From NCBI RefSeq assembly GCF_001640805.2, contig NC_066856.1, positions 2,675,937 through 2,739,936 of the forward strand: a DNA stretch of 64,000 bases. The letters run 5' to 3'. The first letter of the stretch is position 1. Each line of letters starts with the position of its first letter. The notes below the pieces were generated by a model. It was given only the letters and a program-made list of their open reading frames with translations. It searched no databases and had not been told where the DNA came from. Below, one piece after another: positions 24,550 to 35,230 of the stretch. The position numbers and the translations under genes were made by a program. The stretch is from Lates calcarifer (Eukaryota; Chordata; Actinopteri; Centropomidae).

Positions 24550-24557
24550 ATATAGAT
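24550..24557. repeat. Right target-site duplication of hAT element
   Basis: ATATAGAT immediately follows the right terminus and pairs with the left duplication ATACAGAT with one transition. Confidence 0.7.
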
Positions 24558-24999
24558 GATCACAATGGTGTGAAATATAGAAATAAAGAGAAAAAAAATG
24601 TATGCTTGATCCAAAATGTCCTCTATATCCTAGGTGTCACCCTGTTGTGGCCTCAGCATTTACACTACACAGTGTACAGATATTGTTGCTGAAATGCACT
24701 CCAGGTCACATTATTCAATGTATTAATACCAGCAAAACTTCAGACTTAAATCTACTTAATTTTAGTGTAATCACTGTGATCAGTGGATTAGCTCACAGAG
24801 GTCAAAATATGTGCATGGAGTTCCGCTTTGGTGAATTTTGATACCACACTTCACACCGTGATCAATTGCAAATGGTCTTCATAGTGCTGACCTTTAAGGG
24901 AGTGGATAGAACCATGTAGACCAAGAGGAAGCTCAAAATGCAGTGGCTGAACTGTCCAAGCTTCTTGCATATAGAAATGATGTATATGTAACTCTCGTG
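24558..24999. other. Unannotated non-coding stretch between hAT element and duplication copy B
   Basis: No recognisable gene or repeat. Short frames at 24438-24841 run through the transposon end and into this region and are not coding. Confidence 0.5.
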
Positions 25000-25097
25000 C
25001 ATCTGTGTGCAAATTAAGGTATTATGTTTAATTAAACCTCACAAACGGCAAACATTACAGTACAAGGGTTGGTAGTACAGCATCCTAACTGCAGAAA
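25000..25097 (+). repeat. 98-bp local direct duplication, copy B
   Basis: This is the ungapped partner of 23584-23681, in the same orientation with starts 1416 bp apart. The eight differences are five or more transitions plus a few transversions, compatible with simple substitution decay. The blocks flanking each copy are unrelated, so the duplication was limited to about 98 bp. Confidence 0.85.
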
Positions 25098-25893
25098 GCA
25101 AACTCTCTTGTAAACTAAACAATGCACCAAACCTACCTGAAAAAAAATGGTCTTGGCCTGGTTCCAAGTGGACTGGCTTAGTTTATTTGTAGTGGAAACA
25201 CAAAGACCAACCACAGGATTTTATAATACTAGGAATGTGAATTCAATGTCTATTTTGGCAGTCCATCATCATAAAAGTGAGTGAAATGTAGCAATACCAC
25301 ACCATAGATCTTTCCTGTCACCGTCCATTTTGCCACAAACAACCCACATGTTTCATACAACCAGACTTCCATCACCACACAGTTTCACTGTACTTGCATA
25401 CTTATGTGACTTACGCAACTTATTATTTTGGCCATTCTTTGTTAAGTCCAATTGGAGAGATTACGTCCCATACTGCTCCTGTTGTTACTATGTGTGGCAT
25501 AACAGGTACACTTACATTTCTAAATACTGCTCATTTCCCACTACAATATATTGTATAGACAAAGATGTTTTGCTGAGTGCATCTGTGACATGGGTTATAA
25601 AACATCCAGCCATGATGTCAGGCTCTGTCTGGCTGTGAATCTACACTGACAGGCAGAAACTCTCATACAAAGTCCAAAGGTTATGCAATGACTCATTGTC
25701 TCAGAAAATGTTATTCTAGTGGATGATTAGCTCCATCTGACATTTGCAGCCAGTCTCCCTCTATTGACCAGCTAATTCTATTAATTCCTTCTTTGAAGTG
25801 CTGTGAGAGGAACTCCAAGGTTGCTCATCACAGGGCCCCTTCATCCAGCATTTTCATTAGTTCAACCCTTGATGGCTTTGTGAGTAACCTCAC
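25098..25893. other. Unannotated non-coding stretch
   Basis: No gene or known repeat. A frame of about 102 codons at 25330-25638 has no recognisable domain. Confidence 0.5.
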
Positions 25894-25934
25894 CTGCATT
25901 AGTATGACTGCTGAGAGGAAATCTGGGTGAACAG
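25894..25934 (+). repeat. Exact 41-bp direct repeat, copy A
   Basis: From CTGCATTAGTATGACTGCTG to the final GGGTGAACAG this block is identical base for base to 28039-28079. Flanking sequences on both sides are unrelated. It has no terminal inverted repeat or tail and is not a simple repeat. Confidence 0.9.
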
Positions 25935-28038
25935 GGTGGTGTGTGATGTGAAAAATATCTGTGAGAAGTCACTGGCATTATGGGCTCACAGATGGTATGG
26001 TGGGTGAGATGAGCATGGCTGCTGTTGATGTAAGGTGATTTGAGGTATTGTGGGTTATAATGGCAGGTTGGAGAATGGATCAGATGTTACCAACCTCTCT
26101 CCTCTGGGTCTGAGTCTGCAGTTTTGGGGATTTAGTGTAATTACAGGTATTTTAGATAGATTTGGGTGTGACAGATAAAAACAGACAGTGAACACAAACA
26201 TCACTGTGGGATGCGGCATGTCCTGACCTGACTTTGTTGCCATAATCACTTTGGCCTGAAAACAAAAGAAACAGAGCAACAACAAGGTCTATGCAGGTGT
26301 CAGAGAGACAGAAATGTCAGTCTAATGTGCCAGGCTCTGTTTTGATTACAGCAGTCATTTTATTCTCTTGTAGTGTACACTGTGTTTTTCTGTGTTTCTT
26401 TTTTTCTTGGCTATCACATTAGTCAGTTGCAGGCCAGGATTTCCTGGGTAACTCATTAATCATATAAATATTTGCAGACTCAGTATTATACTCTGTACAG
26501 TATGCCCTGCAAATGTGATACAGAACATAATTGCATGCTAACAACATATTTAATGACTGAGTGTGTGCGCTTTTGCACTACCTGAGTTCATTTGGTTATC
26601 ACTGCAATTCACTGATAAGCAGCACAAAGAGATAAATCAGCCCAATCCTATTCACACCTGGGAACAGCAAGAAGGAAGAATAGAAGGCAGAAAAAAAAAG
26701 CCAGGCTTGTGCCACCTGACTGATGAATACACTCATGCATGTGGACACTTTGCTGGCGCACAGAGAATAACGGGGAGGGGATCTGGCACTTCATCAAGTA
26801 GACCTACTACTGGGAAATCGCTGCGCGAGAGCGATGAGGATGATGCGTTTATCTAGCTTCCTCTGTGATGCATAACTGGTTCTGCTGGCCTCGCTCTCAC
26901 AGCGCACAGCATGCCTTCAAACCAGCAGCTTGGATGCATCAAGCATTAGATGCTTTTTATTCACTTGACGTATTGCAGGAGTTTTGGGCTTGGTTAAAGC
27001 AAACAAAGTGTGCTGATAGAGTGTATCCACCATGACCCCTTTCTTTCCTCTTCAGTGTGCTATAGATGGCTCATAAGGTTCCACTGCACCTAATAAAAGT
27101 TGTCAGCATTATCTCCCTTTGGTGTGACTTGATACTCTTTCCTACAACCACTATAACCACAGACAAACCTGTGTTTGTGACATATCTTGGAAATCAAAAG
27201 GCAAACCATTAGAATATTCACAGAAATGAGGCTTGTACACTCCAATCTGTAATGAGATTACAGCTCAGGGCGCATGCAAGATCATTTGTGTGTGAGAGAG
27301 TTAATTGGCAGCCAAAGAGCCTAAGAGGGAATGTTCTGTGAGCCCAGCAAACAGTAACTCAGACCCAGGGCAACACTAATTATTCCAGGCTGCCCGCCAA
27401 ACTCACAATATTACAGCTTCGCAAAGCCATCTTAGTGCATGTGCCGCATCTGTGTTGCGTGGTGTGGCAGGCAGGATAAACCAGTAGAAGGTACCAGGTA
27501 CACAAATGCAGATGTACTAACGCATATTCTTCTTCAGTTTGAGCAGAGTTTTAGGCATCTGTGACAAAGTGTTTTGACTACTGTATAAGTAGGGAATGCA
27601 GCTGCAAATGAAAACCACAGATGCATGTTGACACCTGGACCAAAATGTTAGTGAATTACATGGTCTTTAGTGTCATTTGCATTGTTAAATCTCAGTTGCA
27701 CAACATGAAAGATCCTACTCACTTTTTTTTAACTGTATACATGCAAAAAGATAAACAACTTGACAGCATTCTCCTGTTGCTTCTCAAAAACAAATCTATA
27801 AATCATATAAAACCACCACCAGCCATAAAGGCTGAGACCAAAACTGTGTAATATACAGCAGTGATATTTAGCATAGTATGTATATTATGTTAGTTCATTT
27901 GGATTCAAAATGATGATTCTCTCTTACCATTTGATTCAGAGACAGCTGGTGACAAATCTCCATCCTCCCAATTCTGATGTCTGATAATTTTCAAATGCAA
28001 CAATCATTGTAGCCAAGCACCTAAAAGGCCTTTGCTTA
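25935..28038. other. Non-coding stretch with a small palindromic motif
   Basis: No gene is recognised; the frame at 26563-26856 is low-information. At 27305-27315 the sequence TTGGCAGCCAA is a perfect 11-bp odd palindrome, made of two NFI half-sites but with a 1-base rather than the usual 5-base spacer. The block 27230-27500 is repeat-free and CpG-containing and could be regulatory, which I cannot test. Confidence 0.4.
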
Positions 28039-28079
28039 CTGCATTAGTATGACTGCTGAGAGGAAATCTGGGTGAACAG
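28039..28079 (+). repeat. Exact 41-bp direct repeat, copy B
   Basis: Identical partner of 25894-25934, 2145 bp downstream in the same orientation. It is preceded by unrelated sequence and followed by ACAATAGTGAGG, whereas copy A is followed by GGTGGTGTGTG. Confidence 0.9.
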
Positions 28080-28296
28080 ACAATAGTGAGGAGAGAAATC
28101 ATGAAAGTGGCATAAATATGGAAAAGGGTGGGGGGGACCTGAAAACCCAGCGAGGTAAATAAGATTTGCCTCTATTTCTGCTGATGGCTGTCAGAACACC
28201 AGCGCTTTAAGCTGCAGATACAGTGGCAGCTCAGGGTGTGTGTGCATACTTGTGTGTTTTGGTCTGTGTATGGCAGGGGCTAATTATCATGGAGGA

Positions 28297-28394
28297 GGGA
28301 GGGCAGGGAGGGGTGTGTGGAGGGGTGGGGAGATGAGTGAGAAGAGAAGGACGGGAACAACATCCCTGAACCCCCACCCCACTCCCAGCTCCCC
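28297..28394. other. Opposed G-quadruplex-forming tracts
   Basis: On the plus strand 28297-28330 holds at least five runs of three or more G with short loops (GGGAGGGCAGGGAGGGG, then GGGG and GGGG). At 28370-28394 the plus strand is C-rich in four runs (CCCCC, CCCC, CCC, CCCC), giving a quadruplex motif on the minus strand. The two tracts are partly complementary, so a long imperfect hairpin is an alternative structure. Formation is predicted from sequence only. Confidence 0.6.
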
Positions 28395-28494
28395 ATCCCT
28401 CACATACCCACCTCCATAGTCCCTCACCCCACGCCACCCTCCACCTCAGTCTGGCACGCCTGCCTTGCTAATAGAATAGCAGTGGAGCATGCTT

Positions 28495-28665
28495 GAAAAG
28501 GGGGCTGGTTAGAAAGCCTTTGATCAGCAGTCCCCTGTGACATCAATTAACCATTAATGTGAAGCCGTAGAGCAGGAAGATGGAGAGCTGTCCAGGGTCA
28601 CCTCCATTCTACAGCCACCCAGCCTGATAATGATGGCTATTTAACCCAGCCACTCTTACTGCACA
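28495..28665. promoter_or_regulatory. Candidate regulatory block with TCF/LEF-like motif
   Basis: CCTTTGATC (28517-28525) is a good TCF/LEF core, followed by CAATTAA and CATTAAT homeodomain-type words at about 28545-28558, in repeat-free DNA between the G-quadruplex pair and a (GT)n tract. This motif texture is common in vertebrate enhancers, but conservation or activity is not shown. Confidence 0.2.
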
Positions 28666-28670
28666 GTTCT

Positions 28671-28714
28671 CTGTGTGTGCGAGTGTGTGTTTGTGTGTGT
28701 GTGTTTGTGTGTAT
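28671..28714. repeat. Interrupted (GT)n microsatellite
   Basis: GT repeats broken by CGA and TTT interruptions. It is a simple repeat with no further signal. Confidence 0.9.
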
Positions 28715-29299
28715 AATGTTTGTGCAATAAATTCTGCATGAGAAGATTAACCCTGGAATATTGGGCTCTTGTGAGCATCATGTGCCATACCTCCAAAAAG
28801 AAATTGTTGTAATCATTTTCAGGATTAAGTTTAGAGTTAAGCCTGGGTGATGGAAAATATTAAACATACTGAAATGGATATTTACAAGATTGTGTGTGCA
28901 GAGAGGGAAAAAGGTATATTTATCTGTCTGTTTCTGTCTGTTACCATCTGCAACAGGCCAGACTTTCTCTCAGCACCTCCAGATAAATGACTGTATACTG
29001 AAGCTGTGTACTGTAGCCAGCAGGCTGACAGTGACAGGACTCTGCATTACTGCAGACAAACAAACAATCATGACATTTTCTGTCACCCTTTGCTGTCTGC
29101 TGATGCATGTGCAACTGTTGACCTCATCGTTTCGCCTTCGTCTGCAGCGTCAGCCACGGCTGAGTGTTTCACAATGTGTCCAGAATCATTGATGGAGAAC
29201 TTTTCCCTGCAATGAATTCACATTTACATTCCTTCCTGACCTAATAAGAGTTCCCTTTTCTTTGTCTCTCATTACCATCCTCCCTCCTCCCTTCTTTCT
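28715..29299. other. Unannotated non-coding stretch
   Basis: Overlapping frames at 28890-29215 lie in two phases and have no domain. No known repeat or RNA is seen. Confidence 0.5.
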
Positions 29300-29560
29300 A
29301 TCATCTGTCTTACTCGTTTGGCATTGCCGTGTGACATCTGGCAGTGGCCAGACATTCCCAAGCCGATGACCAATGTTCTCTCATAACAAGGATATACGGC
29401 TCCATTAGCCTGCAACTGATTATTTAATCATTTCATAGATGGCTTTAATTGAAATGGTATGATGAATGGTGCAGAGGTTCACTCCCCACAGATAGGTCTA
29501 ATTGAGCTTCTGTCCTGGTGGCCTCACCTTGGATCTGTCTGCCACTGGCCACTGGTAGGG
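29300..29560. promoter_or_regulatory. Candidate regulatory block with palindromic homeodomain motif
   Basis: TGATTA and TAATCA form a perfect inverted pair around TT at 29417-29430, an arrangement compatible with dimeric homeodomain binding. A further TTTAATTGAAAT lies at 29444-29455. The block is repeat-free. The regulatory role is inferred. Confidence 0.2.
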
Positions 29561-30539
29561 CAGAGTCTGAGTGGGCAAAGGACATGTTTGGACAAAAAAG
29601 ACAAAAGACGTTCTATGGACTAACTTACCCAAGTTGCATACTGGGTATTGGGGCATGCAAGCGTATACTAAAGAGGCATATATTATACCTCACATTCAAC
29701 AGAGATGATCATGGTAGATGGTGGGCATGCAAAATGCAGAACTTTGGTACTGGAGACTGGGGTGCACATGTCCAGTGTATGGTCAGGTTTAGACAACAAA
29801 ATCACTTTGGATAAGGTTAGTGAAAGACTGTGATAGTAAATAGTAGTAAGTAAATGCATCCAGTTTTGTGCTTCAGGTGACCATGATCATGATGCTTCAT
29901 GGGAGGCATTATGCTTCTTTCAAAATATATTAGCAGCATATAAACACAAATTCTAGGAGACAGGGTGGTTTTCTACCCAGTTTCTTTTCTTATGTTCTCA
30001 GTTTTGAAAAATGAATATCCACATCACACAAGATATCAGATTTGAGCTGTTTGTCTAAATATAGCTGAAATGCCAAGAAACAATCAGATATGATGCAGGA
30101 CTGACATTTATAACTGTTTCAGGATAGCAGCACTGATATACAGTCAGTATCTCACCATTTTGTGGAAGCTCTTACTCAGGAGCATCTTTTATTATATAGC
30201 CAAAAGAGAAAAGAGAATCCTGCACCTTGACAATGTCAATATCAGTCCCATAATAGCTGTATCACAGTTTAAACTGGGCACCCAGTATAATGTCAGAATG
30301 AAGACATGGAGAGGAAAAAGCAATGAGGAGACAGTTCTATTGAGAGGTTCAAAGCCACACTAAAACACGTGGAAAACAAGAGACACTATTACTTGCACTT
30401 ACTTGTTCATGACCTGTATTAGAGAGAAGAATAATTACAGTTTGAGGGCAGGGAGGAGTGATAGCACATCGTGTGTTACTGATATGACTGTCATTTTGCC
30501 TTATGAGCTCTGCTACCTAGCTCACTAAGATTAGTTCGG
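29561..30539. other. Unannotated non-coding stretch
   Basis: No gene or known repeat. The frames at 29518-29814 and 30160-30363 are short and without domains. Confidence 0.5.
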
Positions 30540-31090
30540 TCTCTAATCTATTGATCCCGTGGGAATGTTTCTCCATATGTCTCTCAATGGCTTCCTACTT
30601 AAACCCTCATCAAAGGCTAAGGCAATGCGCCCGGCGAGCTGTTTATGTCAATACATTTAATGTGATGCACTTCACGGCTCGCCTCTCACACACCAATGGT
30701 ACCACAAATGAATATAAAAATATCCAACAAGAGACCCAAATAAAATGAAATAAATAGAAAATAAATTCTCCCCTCTGAGGATGATAACGGGGAGCGCTCG
30801 GGGACAAGATCAGGGAAATGTAAGACAAATCCCAGTGCTGAGCTTCAATTCTCTTGCTGTCATTTCATGATCCCCTCCCTTCCTTTCTTCTTCTTCTCCC
30901 CGTAAACACATTACCGTCTCACCATTCAGACAGCCTCGTCTTTGTTGCCTGTCGTCTCTGTGTCTTCCGTTAATGGTATGGATAACCTATCATGGCTTTG
31001 TGCATGTGTGATCCTAACTGACAGTAAAAAGGATAAATGCCATTAATAAGCACTCCTCCAAGCGTCAGCCATGACCTTTGCCACAAGAAG
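30540..31090. promoter_or_regulatory. Candidate regulatory block with TCF/LEF and forkhead motifs
   Basis: ATCAAAGG (30609-30616) is a TCF/LEF site in reverse, and GTAAACA (30902-30908) is a forkhead core. The stretch retains CpGs (for example near 30627-30636 and 30788-30800) and contains no recognised transposon. It is among the more convincing regulatory-looking stretches here, but the evidence is motif and composition only. Confidence 0.22.
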
Positions 31091-33726
31091 CTCGCAGCAG
31101 TAGATGCTTGATCACTAAATACAAACCACAGTCAAACACACACACACACAGCATGTATTTGTTTGTGGGATGAAAGTGATGAAAATGAACCAATAGCTTG
31201 TCAATAGCGCGTCGTCATCATCATGGAGACAGAAATTTGAGTTGCTTATTGTTGGTATGTTACACTGATAAAGATTGCAGTTTTAGCTATGCAGATGTTT
31301 CTTGGGGTGGTTAAGCAAATGAGGGGGGAAAAAAAGCTGGTTAAAAGGAAAACAAACAAATTAGAAAAGATAATAGTAAGTCTTCACATTTTAACCATGG
31401 TAATCACAATGTTATAAAGCCAGCATTCTAGCTAACTTCATTATTTATGCATGGTAAATAGTGCATACATGCACACATAGTGTAGTCAGCTAGCTATGTA
31501 TGGATGTATATGCTTACTTCAAAGCAGGTGTGGCATATTTGCATTTTGAAGGTCTGCTTGTTAACCTTGAAAAATTGTCATTTGGTAAAGCAAGTGTGTC
31601 TACACTGGATATGTTCCAGCCATGTCTTTTGTCTGTCTGATGTCTAACATCTCACTGCTTTAACAGATTTAAGCAACTGCTGTCTATAATGGCTTGCACT
31701 GTGCTTCAGATATGTAACTATGAGAATAACTGTCAGAATCATTGCCAAAAAACACTGATGAGGAGAAGTGAACTTGTCATGTCACTGAGATAAATTTCTC
31801 AGTGCCTAAAAAAAGGCAGATTTTGTAAGAGAGAAGTTTGTGGTTTCACTTCCATATTGTCTTTTTTCTTTCCTTTTTTTCACATTTGAACCAGCTCCGG
31901 GTGGCTTCTAGAAATGGCTCTACCAACTGAAATTTACCAAAACAACATGTGAACTGCTAAACTACTTAAAGTCACTGAACCATGATCCATAGTGTTTGTC
32001 TGTTCCTCAGGTTGAAGCAGAGATAGATATCAGTGAGTGTTGTGTCTGTTGTGATTGGAAAAAAGTATTTCCTCAAAATGTATGAATAAATAGATGATAT
32101 AAATTCTTATTCTCATTCATTAAAAGGGTATACAGTATACAAGCCAAGATACAGGAGAAAAGAAAATCTCAGTGCCTCAGTGTCATGCACTACACGTGTA
32201 ACTCTGAGGTGTTTTTTTGTTTTGTGACAGAGATAAGGAGAGAGACAGGACCGAGTAAATTGCCTGACTGGCTTGAATCAGGTGTGAAGGTCTGGGCAAT
32301 TTCAGATATTTGGTCAAGTGGAAAATTTAAGGTTAGACAAACTTTTGGCAGTGATATCCTGTTGATTACTATAGTGCCTCCTCTCCCTTAGTGTGTTTAC
32401 TCCATGTAAGCAGTGTCAGTGTTTAAGGTTCCTGAACTGAATCACACTGTAAAACACATAGTTGGTTTTGGTAAATAAAAATCTTTGTGGGTGATAGTAT
32501 TGATGATATGATTTTTAACTGAATGGTGGAAGGTGTCCATAGAACTGAGCATTTACTGTTGAGTGATTCTCAAGTCATAGCAACCATGGCTAGGCATGGC
32601 AGGTCTGTCAAGCTTTGGATTTCTCAACATGCTGAACAGTGTGCATGGAGCGCTAATAAGAGTTTGGATGGTGTTGCCTTTTTTGTAACCTTTCTAAAAT
32701 CAAAAACACAAAGTGAAAGAGAACGGGATCAAACTGTGTGTTTATCTGCGCTGATGTAAGATGCACATGTTGTTCTGTGATTCACTTTCTTGCTTAAAGA
32801 TACTTCAGTAGATCAAATGTTCAGCAAAATGGAGACTTTAAACCTAGTTGAATTCCCTAACCATCATGTCATCTTCCTGCTTCCAGTTACAAGTTTTTGC
32901 TGCAGTGGCACACCTCTGGCACACTTCTTACATGTTACACTGGGTAAAAATAAAGGTCACGCTTTTATTGTTTGCTCTCTTTTCCTCTTGCAATTATTAC
33001 TGTGTATTTATGCTAATCACGAAATAACTTCTTTTATGATGTTCTCTGATTTGATGAAAGAACATATCATCACAGCAAATTTGACACCCTGGAAAAGTAC
33101 ATATTGAAGCCGTATCAGTCAGAGAAAAACCCAGCATATTCCTGTTAATACACAGAGCAGCAGACACCCTGGTCTAATCATGAGGAATACATGAGAATTA
33201 GAAAGTGAAATTAGTTTACCTCTGTAGCTGCATTATCAACACTAATATATAATATACAGTACCTTGGGATGTTTGACTCACACTGTACTAGTGGATGAGA
33301 TTCATTTGGTCAAATTTAGTCCTACTTTGAACCTACTCCACACATATTGTTGAGTTCATTCTGCTGCAGCAATGCTATAGGGAAAATACTTTCAATGTCA
33401 AGTCAAAGCTAAATAATGAACATAATACACAATATACACAGTTCTGACCTACATTGTAAGCTCAGTGCAAACACAATAATGATTACACTGTGATAAGCAT
33501 CCTAGTGGACACATTAGGCAGTGTTGTTATTTTAGCGGATAGGAGTTTACGGCCCATTTATCAGCATGTTTGGTGTCTAGGTTATCTCGGATGGAGAAAA
33601 TGGCTCAATGGAGCCAGAAACGATATCATTAATTGGGTTTGTTGTTCTTGGGAGTTAGATAATCAAAAGAGCAAGGGCTCAGGTTTTGCTTGCATTGTAA
33701 GGCCCTGCCATTTATTTTCTGTTTTT
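31091..33726. other. Unannotated non-coding stretch with a short (CA)n
   Basis: A (CA) run of about seven units lies at 31137-31150. No gene is supported; frames at 32185-32391, 32523-32759 and 32790-33107 are short and unrecognised. The block 33490-33700 is repeat-free and may be regulatory, without specific evidence. Confidence 0.5.
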
Positions 33727-33756
33727 TTGTTGTTGTTGTTGTTGCTGTTGTTGTTG

Positions 33757-33797
<41 letters not shown>
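33727..33797. repeat. Compound microsatellite (TTG)n-(GT)n
   Basis: About eleven TTG-type units, interrupted once by GCTG, run directly into about nineteen uninterrupted GT units (33760-33797). The long perfect GT part should be length-polymorphic and can adopt Z-DNA. A frame ending in a poly Cys-Val tail across this tract is an artefact. Confidence 0.95.
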
Positions 33798-33799
<2 letters not shown>

Positions 33800-34967
33800 T
33801 TGTCATGAATTTCCTTCAGGAGCAGATTTTTGTTTTCATTTCCTGGCTTTAGAAAGGTAGCGTCTGGAAGCTATCCTGTAATTAATCTGGCTAATCGATG
33901 GTTGATGCCTTGGGCACATGTAAAGAGTCAGCTGTTTGAGAATCCCCTGTTGCCTTGGTCATTTTCTCTGTGTGTTTGTAGGTTAGTGTATTTGTATCTA
34001 TCCAACACAAGATTAGGCATTACTTGTGATGATTTTTGGGTAAGGGGCTTGGGAATGCGATGTCAGTGAGTGTCCCTATGGGGATAGTGGAATAAGACTG
34101 TGTGTCTGTGTGTGTGAGTGTCTGCTCAGACATATTGAGATAAGAGAAGCAGAGTTTGCTGAAATTCAAATATGTGAAACTCACACACTTTGATATCAGT
34201 TCCTGTTGAGCACTGTAGATGAAGGTATTTCTGAGCTCTCTGATGAAAGTTGCCATGTATCAAAGCCGTCACTATGGAGACACTCCATTACTCTTATTTT
34301 GCATAAATGAGTCAGGATAAATTAGAAATCCAATTTGTATTGTTTGCTATGCTCAGAATAGATTACAAATGTATCAGCCAGCTGATGCAAATTCGGTTGG
34401 CAGCCTGTGTTGTTCTGATGAGAAAGGAGAGCAGTGAGGGGGCGGTACTGGTAGTATGTGCAGTGCAGTGTTGTTTGTCATCATCTTTATTTACCTTGCG
34501 GCCACTCCACAGGCTGCAGGCATATGGTTTATGATAATTAGAGGCCGTATCAGGTCTCTCTCTCACCCTGAGTCGTTCTCACGTCATCTGTGATCCAGCA
34601 CTGTCTTTTATTCACTTCACTTTCGGCATGCTCTTCCAAATATGATACTAGTTGGATCATTCAAATTATCATATAGCCCAAAGGTGAAAATTCTTCTCTT
34701 TTCTTTGCCTGTTCTTATTTTTCTTCCGACTCCATGGAGAGGCCGTACAGGGAGGAGGTGTTCTGGATGTACTGTTTGTAATGTTAATTTTATATCCCAG
34801 TGGAATCTGATACAGCAGTTTGATTGTTATTCCTCTCTACATCAAGGGCTCCCAGCAAGTGCACTGATGTAGAGAGAAAACTCACCATACAATGCATGAT
34901 TTTCAGGTCAAAGTAGGTTTATCCTCTACCTAGGTTACCATTTTGGGAATGATGTTGCCAATGAGCA
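33798..34967. other. Unannotated non-coding stretch
   Basis: Short frames on both strands, no domains, no known repeats. A GT-rich patch lies near 34098-34120. Confidence 0.5.
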
Positions 34968-35230
34968 GCTAAGAAAGGAAACAGCTAGGCTGGCTCTGCC
35001 TAAATGTAACAAAAATGCCTACCAGGCAGCTAAAGTGTGTTTATTACATGGTCATTAGTGAGATATTAACACATTGTATCTTGTTTGCTTAATTCATACC
35101 AAAACTGAAGCTGCTGGCTCTAGCTTAATGGTTAACATACAGAGATGAGGGTGTTACTGATCTCTCATCTAACTCTCAGCCAAAGAATGAATAAGCATAT
35201 TTTGTAAAATGTCAGACTGGTCCTTCAATG
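34968..35230 (+). repeat. Widespread percomorph interspersed repeat, family B
   Basis: This matches from memory a repeat abundant in percomorph genomes. Diagnostic parts are GGAAACAGCTAGGCTGGCTC (34978-34997), ATTGTATCTTGTTTGCTTAA (35073-35092), GAAGCTGCTGGCTCTAGCTT (35107-35126), and the end ATCTAACTCTCAGCC followed by GAATGAATAAGCATATTTTG (35167-35205). It is diverged and shorter than my remembered consensus. Class and formal name are unknown to me, and there is no coding content. Confidence 0.65.
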
